Positions 12,501 to 22,012 of a stretch of 64,000 nt of DNA are shown here, piece after piece; the first letter of the stretch is position 1; the number at the start of each line of letters is the position of its first letter. Below the pieces are notes generated by a model. It worked only from the letters and a program-made list of their open reading frames with translations, did no database searches and had not been told where the DNA came from. The DNA comes from Astropecten irregularis (lineage: Eukaryota; Echinodermata; Asteroidea; Paxillosida; Astropectinidae): positions 10,218,256 through 10,282,255 of the forward strand of contig OZ020249.1 in the NCBI GenBank assembly GCA_963971285.1, in the 5' to 3' direction. The position numbers and the translations under genes were made by a program.

Positions 12501-12649
12501 GAAAAGGTGGGTATTTGAGGTTAAGGCCAAACCTACTGTTTGCAGACCTAAACACCCCCTGAGAAGCTGATGATAACATTTTATTGTAACACTAGAGCCC
12601 CTCAAGTGCTTTTACAAAACTTAAGACACTAAGAAAATAATGTTAAGCT

Positions 12650-12868
12650 TGGCGGTGTGTGCGTGGTTTCATGGCTTCTGAGTGCCAAACGCACAAAGAT
12701 AATTGACTATTGGGGTCACCACCAACGTACGGCTGGATAGCTCAGTTGGTAGAGCGCCTGTACGGTATTAAGAAGGTCACTGGTTCGAATCCCGCTCCAG
12801 TAAATTTTACTCTGTTCACTTTTCAATGACTTTAAATTCAGTCAGTTTCCCTTGTGGTTATTTGATGA
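12650..12868 (+). mobile_element. tRNA-derived SINE, good copy
   Basis: GTGCGTGGTTTC..., then TAGCTCAGTTGG (A box), GGTTCGAATCC (B box), tail GTTCACTTTTCAATGAC and CAGTTTCCCTTGTGGTTA. The tRNA-like head cannot fold into a full tRNA. Confidence 0.85.
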
Positions 12869-13184
12869 TTATGTTAAAAAATAACGTTAGAAAATAACGG
12901 CTTTGTAATATTGTGTCTGTTGGACGGAATGTTGGAGAATTTTTCTTATCTTGTGACGTCAAGTAAATCCGAGCAACCCAGCTTGCACCAGCTTTTGTAT
13001 CTTCCCTTTCATCTGAGAATTGGCGGACTGCAGAATTCTGAGACCAAAGGAAAGGAGAAAAGGCAAAACAAAAGAAAGTGTCAAATACTCGTCTCTAAAA
13101 GTCAAACATTCATTTCCTAACATTTCATCTACAAACGCTCAAACTGCAATTATCAAATTAATCACAGTAGAAACTGCCTGGAAT

Positions 13185-13405
13185 GATTACAAAAGTCATT
13201 GAAAGGTGAACAGAGAAAACTGACTGCAGCGGGAGTCGAACCTGTAACTTCTTGAACACCGGAATACTGCACCAGCACTCTCAAAACATTTGATTAATGA
13301 GAACTAATAGGTCGCTGGTTCGAATCCCACTTGAGTCAATTTTTCTTTGTTCACTTTTCAATGACCTCAAATTAATCCAGTCAGTTTCCCTTGTGGTTAT
13401 TTTTT
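13185..13405. mobile_element. two SINE fragments in inverted order
   Basis: A minus-strand head fragment at 13185-13280 faces a plus-strand fragment at 13310-13405 (GGTTCGAATCC, GTTCACTTTTCAATGAC). Confidence 0.7.
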
Positions 13406-13488
13406 AACTAAGAATAGGAGGTAAGCTAGAAGTAATGACCAAGACATAATATCAAGAATAGATTACAAATATTGATAACACAAGGAAT

Positions 13489-13641
13489 CAATTTCACCAA
13501 ACTCATCGTAACCTACTATCCATCATAGGACTTATGATGCATTGCAACCCTACGTAGAATACGATAGGTTATCCTTCGTAACTCAAATTATCCTTCGTAA
13601 CTCAAGTTACGATCGATCGTAGGGCTTCGTGAAATCAATTC
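13489..13641. mobile_element. MITE family D
   Basis: Ends CAATTTCACCAAACTCATCG and TCGTGAAATCAATT; about 75 bp from the last known STI1 exon. Confidence 0.8.
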
Positions 13642-13715
13642 TTGATCAGTTAATAAGAGAGTGGTACTTGACCCATACCACTGCCCAGTTATTCAATTTC
13701 ACTGCAGCTTCAAAC

Positions 13716-16700
13716 TCACCTTTGGCCTTGATCCGGATTAGCCCTCAGCATGTTCATAAGTGCCTGTATCTGCTGATCCTTCAAGATCTCCATGATCTCC
13801 GGATCAGAGAGGATCTGCTGCATCTTGGCCTCGTCAGCGGCAGTGGGCTGTTTGGGATCAGTGCTGCTCCTGACAGCGATGTCGGGGCTGGAAGCCGGCG
13901 GCCGTGTCTGGATTCCCTGGGAGGGAGGTATTGTGCCCCAGGAAGGCATCGGGTTGGGCGTTGGAGAAGCATCTCCCATCGAGGTGAAATGGTTGCCTGA
14001 ATAGCAGAGAGTTAACAGCATCAGACAGCAGGACCTTAACAACAACCACATAGGCAACAAGCTAGGACGCAACCTCCCCTCCCCCTGGAACCCAGGTTCT
14101 CCAGCCCTTTTCCCATTACGCAAAAGAATCCTTTGAAACCAAAAATTCAATAATAACAATCAAAACATCAACTGTCAATAATTCAATCCAGTCCCCCCCA
14201 AAAAAAATTTCAAAAACATAATGAAAATGTGTGAATGCAAAGTGTGTTTTGCTAATTAAAGCTCATGATCGAATGGTAGGACTACCATTCTAATAGCACT
14301 GGGCTACCACTGGGTTACCAGTTTTCAAGGTGTGGTAGTCCAGTGGGCTACCGGTTATTTTATAAATTTGTCGAGCTCTGTACAAGTGAGCAAACAAAAC
14401 TGAATCAGAACTCGGACAAACAACCTCCGCAGTCCGCAATAAAGTGCAGTTCCAACAGGGCTATCCAGCACTAGTGTTGCCTATTATATCCAAATTATCA
14501 AACATCTATATAAATTGTCTACTGCATTTGTAATAGATTGATATTGTATATGACCACGGATCCCAGGGCCCTTTTCCAAACCTCGGCTCCGGCTCCGGCT
14601 CCGTCATCCATATGCTGAAAATAGAGATTGTGGGTTTTCATTGAAGCTGAAGCTCCGTTTTCCCTTTCAAACCAGAGAATCTACTTCCGAACCACAACCA
14701 AAAGTCTCTATTTTGATACCCGTTATTTAAAAATTGACTCAAGAAATGGAGCTGGAGCCGGAGCCTGAGCCGGAGCTGAGGTTTGGAAAAGGTCCCAGGA
14801 ATACAAAATGTATGTTAAGCAGTGGAGAACAGCGGGTCAAGTTAATTTCATGCACAAACAGTTCCAAAGACATCTTCAATTTTTGTAGGTTTATAAGGTG
14901 TGACAAAATTAATGTAGTATCAGCATTGCCTGGGGCCAATTTTGTAAAACTGTTAAGCACAAAAATATGCTTAGCACAAAAATGTCTCGCCCAATAAAAC
15001 AAACCACCATTGAAAATTCCATTTGATATTCAAGGTCAGCGAACAACAGTCAAAGAACAATCACAAGTGATACACAAAACGTGGAAATTTGTTAACCCTG
15101 TTTTTGTTAAGACAGAAATGTCATGCTTAGCAAATTTTTGTGCTTAACAGTTTTATGAAATTGGCCCCTGGTGATAAAAAGCTCCCTACTCAAGAAAATT
15201 AGACTGGCTTACCAAGCAGCCCACAGAAATCTTTGAAGAATTGCTGCACATCAGCATTGTCTTTGTATTCCTCCATGGCCAGCTGGGGGTTGGTCTGGAA
15301 CTTCTGAACGGCTTGGGCAAATTTAGGTTCCGTCAGCTGCTTGGCCAGGCGGGGATGGTCCTTCAGGCTGGACAGGAGACTATCCGTGATCCAGTCTGAT
15401 GGTGAAAATAATAGAAACTTGTAATATTTAGTCTCTTTTCCAGACGGGGAACAACTACCTATCCCACCTCCATTCCACAGTTTACCAGACATGGTTTTCC
15501 CTGTTGTAAGTGTGGTATCCTGAATACTACATTACACCACAGTGTGGTTTGTGTGGCAAGGCATGGTTTATGATCCAGTCCCCCTGTGGAGACTGGTAAT
15601 GTGTGGTAAGCAGTTTTGCGTGGTATGTGTAGAGTGTGGAAAACCGTGGTAACCAGGGTTAGGGTTAATGTGATCAAAGCTTACAAACTCAATAAAGCTG
15701 ATTTTGACTTACAAGGCAATAAAACATGCTATAAAGAACACAGTGCAAATCATGTAAATGGAACAAATTTTGATGTTTTCACCCTCAAGATGTCCTTCAT
15801 TGTATTATCATTATATGGACCTAGTCAGCCGGCTAAGCAATACTCCAAAATATCCTTTCTCTATGACACTCTCTTTTTTGTCAGATACGGTCATCTATTA
15901 TTTGAATGTCCTCAATGTAACTCATGTAGAAGTAATGCCAAAATTATCTTAATATTTCTATGGTGGATGGACAAAATAAATTGTAGGATTTGAACCTATG
16001 ACTTTATGATCACCAGACCAGCAGCTCTACCAACTGAGCAACCCAGACCCTTTGTCAGGTATGTTGGCGGTGCACCATCTGTCAACAGTTGGTGCTCTGG
16101 TGGTAGTCAGAAGCCACCCAACTGTAAAATGATTTAATTCACTGGTATATGATATCTTTTCTTCATTGAGTTGAGCTGGCCGGGAAAATAGACCAGGATT
16201 TGGGATGATGTCAAACAGTTTCACCTTTATTCTGCAGAAGCGGAGCCGTGTCTTTCAAGGCGTTCTGGACTTCCTCAAAGCGATACTGCTCCTTCCCATC
16301 ATGGCTTCCGCTTTCCCTCGGCCGAATCAGCGGGATGTCATTCCCGCCCACAGGATTTGGATCAGCCTTCGGTGTGGGTTTAGATGGGGCAGCCGATGAT
16401 TTTCCAGCAGGGGTACTCTTCTTGCTTGGTCCGTCAAACAGGAAGCCTTTTTTCATCCCTCCAAAGCCACCAGAGGAGTGACTTGAGGATTTTGCGCCCT
16501 GCAACATTTCAAAAAAGAATGATAGAGTGTTTTTGTTTACAACAAAATTGACTGAAGTGGGAATTGAACCTGCGACTTCCAGAAAACTACAATGCTGCTC
16601 TAGCAACTGAGCTATCCAGCCCTTTTACTGGAAGTATCCCAAACTGTTGATTTCCTCTGTCGTGTGCAAGTCAGAAGCCATGAAACCAATAATGGCAATA

Positions 16701-18259
16701 ACATTCCAATTTCTCCCATGGATCAATGTACCCTCCCAGCCTGTCAATCAACTGTGCGCTTTGACCAATAAGAGGACGCCTTTTAATCAGGTGACCACGA
16801 AAGCCTAGGTCAAACTCGGTCACATGCTGTATGTAAACACACATGTGGGCGGGGCTTAGAGTTGGAACGGTCCATTAAGTTGTATTTAAGCACTACCAAA
16901 TCTGAGAAACAGCACTTGATCATTAAATTATGAAATCACTCATCAAACAAACCACACAAGGGAAACTGACTTGATCGTTCAAGTCAATAAAAGGCGAACA
17001 TTGTCTAAGAAAATTGTCTAAAGCTGAGCCTGAAGCATAGGTGCTGTAAGTAACCATACTAGGACAACAAACTCCATAATGGACCGTTCTGCCTTTGCTC
17101 TTAAGCCCTGCCCACATGTGTGTTTTACATACCGCATGTAACCTACTTTGACCGAGGCTTTCGTGGTCACCTGATTAAAAGGCGTCCTCCAATGTGCAGA
17201 GTTTGAATGACAGGCCGAAAGGGTCCATTTTATAACTAACCTTTGCATTGGTTGTTTCTGAAGTCCTTTCTGAATCTCTATTTGAAGATGGTGAGTTGCT
17301 TTTGGCAGGATCTTTGGACGGAAGGAGGGTTGTGTTCTTGGTCGGTACTGATGTTGATGAGGCTGGTAGACGTTCAGCTGAGGAAGAAGATTCTTTCTGT
17401 TGTTGGCTCTGGATCTGCTTGGCTTGCTCCAGTAGCTCACTCATGTCCTCCAAAGGAGGCACATCTGGGAAGGAGAAAAAATTAAAGCTTGGAAAATGAA
17501 ACTACGAGTACGAGTAAAAATAGACCCAGTAATTGCGCTGAACTCTCTTTTTTAAATTTTAGGGTTGACGGTTGGTCTAGCTAGATCAATGGGTGTTCAT
17601 GCGCCCCAGTTACTGGATCTAACGTTAGTCTACTCTAGTCTAGAGTAAAAATTAATTTGGAATTTTGGATTGAATACCAGTTTGGGCAGCGCTGTACTAA
17701 CTGTTACTGTTAGGGCCTACTTCTAAGTTCTAGTCCTAGGCGCTACACTAGAGATCTAGCGGTAAAAAGTACAGCACCTAATTTTCAAAATAAGTGCTAG
17801 GCCTACTGCAGAGATATGCCGTATGCGAGTACTCAGTCTGAGTAGGCCCAACTGCCCCAAGACCAGGGGCCAATTTCATAGAGCTGCTTAGTCTAAAACA
17901 AACTTTTGCTAAGCATGACATTTTTGTCTTAAAAACAAGATTAACAACCAAATTTCCGTGTGTTGTGTATCACTTGCAATTATTCTCTGGCTGTTGTTCG
18001 CTGAGCATGAATATCAAATGGAATTTTCAATGGGTGGTTTGTTTTATTGGGCAAGACATTTTTGTGCTAAGCAATTTTTTGTGCTAAGCAGCCCTACATG
18101 TCATGCATATGTACTTGTATGAAATTGGCCCCAGGCGCTGTTCATTAAAAAATTCTAATGCCAAATTTGTATTCATTTTCAATGACAAAACAAAATGAGC
18201 ACTGCTTGTTCAACATTTTCAAACTTAGACTAACATGACTCACCATTGAAGTCGTCCAT
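13716..18259 (-). CDS. STI1 (DP2)-domain protein, putative chaperone-associated
   Basis: Minus-strand gene with coding exons 18244-18259, 17241-17464, 16225-16498, 15213-15395 and 13720-13996; phases fit at every junction. Exon 1 carries only 16 coding bases (MDDFN plus one base). The protein starts MDDFNDVPPLEDM, then a Gln/Ser/Thr-rich linker, a Gly-Met-Lys-Lys-Gly-Phe segment (exon 3), a helical STI1-like repeat in exon 4 (DHPRLAKQLTEPKFAQAVQK, FQTNPQLA, at about residues 175-230), and a second one in exon 5 (QQILSDPEIMEILKDQQIQA, LMNMLRANPDQ). Such Asp-Pro/Asn-Pro helical repeats occur in Hop/STI1, Hip and ubiquilins, which handle Hsp70/Hsp90 clients. There is no TPR or ubiquitin domain, so it is not a standard Hop, Hip or ubiquilin. 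The 3' end is unclear: either TGA at 13716-13718 ends it (325 aa) or the perfect AG|GTGAGT donor there leads to an unseen last exon. I cannot name a vertebrate orthologue. Confidence 0.75.
14566..14795. mobile_element. MITE family E (GGCTCCGGCTCC type)
   Basis: Long inverted repeat: CCAAACCTCGGCTCCGG at left and CCGGAGCTGAGGTTTGG at right, inner CGAACCACA. In STI1 gene intron 4. Confidence 0.82.
14932..15168. mobile_element. MITE family A
   Basis: Full copy, 45 bp from the STI1 gene exon 4, in the same intron as a family E element. Confidence 0.88.
15455..15668. mobile_element. palindromic repeat family F
   Basis: TACCACA/TGTGGTA-rich, ends GGTTAGGGTTAA. In STI1 gene intron 3. Confidence 0.72.
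15968..16065 (-). mobile_element. tRNA-derived SINE head
   Basis: Minus strand GGTTGCTCAGTTGGTAGAGC and GGTTCAAATCC; in STI1 gene intron 3. Stems do not pair well enough for a true tRNA. Confidence 0.65.
16520..16625 (-). mobile_element. tRNA-derived SINE head
   Basis: Minus strand GGATAGCTCAGTTGC and GGTTCAATTCCCACTTCAGT, 20 bp from STI1 gene exon 3. Confidence 0.7.
16739..17215. mobile_element. MITE with a SINE tail fragment in its loop
   Basis: Arms GCCTGTCAATCAACTGTGC and GCAGAGTTTGAATGACAGGC, with AGGACGCCTTTTAATCAGGT mirrored at 17171-17190. A SINE tail (AAGGGAAACTGAC, minus) at about 16920-17005 sits in the centre. In STI1 gene intron 2. Confidence 0.78.
17866..18132. mobile_element. 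MITE family A
   Basis: Full copy in STI1 gene intron 1, opposite orientation to 14932. Confidence 0.85.
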
Positions 18260-18583
18260 TTCAAAACTAACAAAATGGTGCTAAAAATGCAATTCACTTG
18301 TACTTCCGTCTCACATGTTTTGCACAAAATTTTGTATGGTTACCGCCGTCGATATAAACTTTTTGGTCATCCCGAAAAAATATCAAGAGCGCCACCAACT
18401 GTCGAGGAAAATTCACTGGTTCCCTGATTTGCTTATGATGATAATGACATGTGACAAACAGCGTACCAGTTTTATTTCATAACATTGGGAATGTACGTGA
18501 AAACCACACATCACAACGCAGTTACGTCATTTATGTTTCCATTTTGTGGTTGAAATTCACGTTTTTTGACAGAGACATTGACA
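18260..18583. promoter_or_regulatory. putative bidirectional promoter between STI1-domain gene and ISCU
   Basis: The start codons of the minus-strand STI1-domain gene (18259) and plus-strand ISCU (18584) are 324 bp apart and divergent. The interval has no recognised repeat, unlike most DNA nearby, and holds a CTCF-like GAGCGCCACCAACT at 18387-18400. Both 5'UTRs must also lie within it, unless further untranslated exons exist. Confidence 0.5.
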
Positions 18584-21500
18584 ATGTCGGTTGCTCGACA
18601 GCTTGGGAAGTCACTCCGGCCGCTGCTGCAGGCTAGAATCGCCACCTGCTCGTCACAAGCTGGATATCACAAAAATGTAATGTAGGCCTAGGAAATTTAT
18701 GAAACTGGAAAGTGTGTACTGACTACTGTAGGCCTGGGGTGCGTTCCGCTTGCGAGAACATACGCGAACATGTTCGCGTCGTTTGCGTTACGCTTGGATT
18801 TTGTAGTGGAACGCACACGCAACAAACCGCGAACAAGTGTTGCGTACTGCGTGGATCTTTCATTCAAAGTAGTTAGCCAACTTCAGCAAACACCTCCTCT
18901 ACACCGTTAGCTTTGTTAGGCAAACGTTGTGTGCGTGTTTGGCGAACAGCGCGTTCCGGTTTGAAAACGGTGGCGCACATTGTGCGCCGTGCGCGTAGTT
19001 AGCTGGAGTGGAACGCACCCCTGGTTTGATACGAAATGGGTCAAGTCGCACCCAAGTTAACTCGTACCCAAGTCATCTCGTACCCAAGTTAACTCGTACC
19101 CAGGTTAAGTCGTATACCCGAGTCAAGTCGTATCCCATTATTGCACAAGGCATGTGCCTTCCGCTGATAACAGACTTCGAAACTGTTATACTCCGTATAG
19201 GTATTAAATTGACATAGATGTAAAGGTTGAATTAAGATGAATATAAAACTACAACTATAGGCTTACTGTCTGTCTGTTTTAATTTTGCTGTGTTTTAATC
19301 GTTTGTCGGGCGTGGGGTATGAACAGGGATTATGTGGGCAGGTGGAATGTGCAATTGATTTTGATTTTGAAACGGACGGTGAGGGGTGGGGTTGGGTGTT
19401 TTGTTCAATTGATTTTGAAACAGGATTTTTTTGAAGGCGGGTTCTCGAATGATAATTAATAATTTTGAAAATTTCTATTAAAAGAGACATTAAAATATGA
19501 TTACTAATATGTCACGGTCTACGAGTACAACACGAACGAGATTTTATTCACAATTGCATAGGGGTACGAGTTGACTTGGGTACGAGTTGACTTGGGTACG
19601 AGTTAACTGGGGTACGACTTGACTCGGGTACGACTTAACTTGGGTACGAGATGACTTGGGTACGAATTAACCTGGGTACGAGATGACCCAAAATCGTTTG
19701 ATATAGGCCTACTGAACAGTGTACAATAATAACAACTTAGTCCTAGGCCTACGTGGATCCAAACCAACATGGCCCTGGGTCGATTTCACCAAACTCATCG
19801 TAACTTACTATCAATCGTCATCGTAGGACGCATGATGCATTGCGGCTCCACGTATAGAAGTTGTGGGATACAAAATGGGTTATCCTTCGTATTAAACTCG
19901 AGTTAGGCCTACAATGGATTGTAGCGCTTGCCTTAGTGAAATCGACCCCAGACCTATTAATTTCTTATCTTCTGAATATTTACAACACTGAAGCATTAGT
20001 TAAATTATTTTCACACAAATCCAACAGGTGATTGATCACTACGAGAATCCCAGGAACGTTGGTTCTCTGGATAAGAATGATGATTCTGTTGGGACCGGTC
20101 TTGTCGGGGCGCCAGCCTGCGGAGACGTTATGAAACTACAGGTAGGCCTATGCCATTTAAATGTAGAATTGTTTACAGTTTGTCTTTTACGCAATTTATA
20201 CTATGATGTGAGAAGAAGGTCGTGGGTTCCAATCCCACCTGAATTAGCACATGATGCTTGATCATGTGTGCTCAAACAGCACCGAGCATGCATCCCTGAT
20301 ACATGTCGGTTAAAGGTAATCTTAATTTGAAAAATATTCATCCTTTACCAACCAAATGTCTTATAATCGCAAAACCTCTACCCTTCCCGTGGCACAAAGG
20401 ACAGAGCTGCTTACCACACATTACCACAGTCTCCACATTGGAACTGCACTGGATATACAATAAACACATCAAACAACACTATTAGTGTATTGTGGTATTC
20501 AGGATACCACACTTACCACAGGAAAAACCATACTTGTGGTATGCAGGAAGGTTTAGGGTTAACCATGTTAACATTTGTTTGACTTTCCCCTTTACAGATC
20601 AAAGTTGATGATGACGGAAAGATTGTGGATGCCAAGTTCAAGACATTTGGCTGTGGATCTGCGATCGCTTCCAGCTCCCTGGCCACAGAGTGGGTCAAGG
20701 GCAAATCGGTAAATCCGAGTGATTTTTATTCATTATGGATTTCTCAGATGACCTCATAAGGTTTCATCTTTAATCCACTGGGTTAAAGTACAAGTCTAGT
20801 ACCTTTTTAGAAACCTCGCCTTGGGTTTGGCTGCGGCTGTGGCTCCATAATGTACCCCATCCAATTTCCTGTAAGACATTAAAGTAGAGGCTTTGGCTAT
20901 GGTCAGGAAGTCTATTATTAGGAGAGAAAACAGGTATGTAGGTTTAATGAAAAGCCACAGCCTCTCTGTTTGGGTTTTGTATGGCGTAGACTAAGCCAAG
21001 ACCCTTATTTTAACCAGAGAGGTGTCTGAGCCTCTTTTCAACACCCTGGTTACTGTTTTGGACTCCTACTTTTACCTGGCATTATTTTGTGCATAAGAAA
21101 ATGGCATGTTAAAGGATGCTGAATTTTTCAGTGTTAGCGTATTTCAGACACCGCATTTTTGACTGGCAGGCCAGGAATATCAAGCTAAGGCCAAGCCTGG
21201 GAGGCCTTGGAGGCCATGGCCTTAAATTTTCTGGGTCTTGGCCTTGGTTGTGTCCCAATAGAGAGAAGGTAGCTACATGCAAGGTCCAAAGTTGGACAGT
21301 GGAAACAGAATGGCCATACAAAGAAAAACCTATGAAATGAATCATTTAACACGCAGGTTGCCTTACTTGATCCCTGTACAATGCAATGATTATGACGCGT
21401 CTTTAGTATACAGTACTATTAATGGAATTTCTTTCAATGAAAGGTCAACGATGCTCTGAAGATCAAGAACACAGACATAGCAAAGGAGCTGTCTCTCCCT

Positions 21501-22012
21501 CCAGTCAAGCTGCATTGTTCAAGTAAGTAGTCACACTGTATCTACCGGTAATCCAGCATGTACATAACATGATAAACCTGTGAAAGTTTCAGCTCGATCG
21601 GACATCTGAGTCACAAGAAAATAGCGAAACACCAACTCAATTTTTCTCATAAAACATAAAGAATGGTTTTGATCTTACCCAGAGATCAAAACTATTTTTA
21701 GTGTTTGTTTGACTAATTTCTGGATAAATACAACATTTCAGGTGGAAATATTTTAACAGTATGTTTCTACCGGCACCACCTTCATATCCTAAAAGTTATG
21801 TACGTCAATCTGTGAACATTTCTATTAATCTATTTGGGTATGTTACCAATCCTGTACTTAACCTTTAATCTGGTATCTATCAATAAAAGATAAACTAGTC
21901 ACTTTGGTTTGTGTTTTGTTGAGCAGTGCTAGCAGAGGATGCTATCAAAGCTGCCCTGTCCAACTACAAAGTGAAGCAAGACGACAAGGCAAAGGCAGAG
22001 GCCACCAACTAA
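18584..22012 (+). CDS. ISCU: iron-sulfur cluster assembly scaffold protein ISCU
   Basis: Mitochondrial scaffold on which NFS1, with frataxin and ferredoxin, builds 2Fe-2S clusters. Five plus-strand exons: 18584-18676, 20028-20141, 20598-20708, 21444-21522 and 21927-22012; GT-AG and phase-consistent, 160 aa (human ISCU is 167). Residues 1-31 are Arg/Lys-rich with no acidic residue, a typical transit peptide. Mature part starts [20 protein letters not shown]. The three cluster-ligand cysteines are in GAPACGD (with the conserved Asp), [10 protein letters not shown] and LHCSMLAEDA. The LPPVK motif that HSPA9/HSCB chaperones bind is intact. The Met after HCS, usual in eukaryotes, is kept. The C-terminal tail is short and Lys-rich. 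Introns contain a MITE pair and foldback element (intron 1), a TAACCC-bordered palindromic repeat (intron 2) and a GGCTxxGGCT-type repeat (intron 3). Identity is very secure. Confidence 0.97.
18735..19021. mobile_element. MITE with GGGGTGCGTTCC ends
   Basis: GGGGTGCGTTCCGCTTGCG at left, GAGTGGAACGCACCCC at right, CpG-rich interior. In ISCU intron 1, directly next to the foldback element at 19032. Confidence 0.82.
19032..19696. mobile_element. foldback element with subterminal tandem repeats and 7-bp TSD
   Basis: TSD TTTGATA at 19025-19031 and 19697-19703. Ends CGAAATGGGTCA and TGACCCAAAATCG. The left arm has about six units of ACTCGTACCCAAGTTA type, the right arm about eight in reverse complement, around a unique AT-rich centre. 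No transposase. Confidence 0.9.
19777..19949. mobile_element. MITE family D
   Basis: Ends GGGTCGATTTCACCAAACTC and TTAGTGAAATCGACCCC; in ISCU intron 1, 80 bp before exon 2. Confidence 0.82.
20370..20562. mobile_element. palindromic repeat family F
   Basis: Reverse orientation, ends GGTTTAGGGTTAA; ISCU intron 2. Confidence 0.72.
20800..21035. mobile_element. MITE related to family E
   Basis: AACCTCGCCTTGGGTTTGGCT at left, central AAGCCACAGCCTCT; degenerate palindrome in ISCU intron 3. Confidence 0.5.
21542..21872. mobile_element. MITE related to the LINE-split element
   Basis: GTCACAAGAAAATAGCGAAA, TTTTGATCTTACCCAGAGATC and CCAATCCTGTACTTAACCTTT; ISCU intron 4. Confidence 0.6.

Noticed and set aside
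12127..12605. Minus-strand ORFs of 102 and 78 aa that could supply the last STI1 exon
   Set aside because: Sequence contains a SINE-like core and no STI1-type helix; phase link to exon 5 not shown.
12725..12805. Possible true tRNA gene
   Set aside because: A and B boxes are present but stems do not pair, and the same head with the same flanks recurs many times; it is a SINE.
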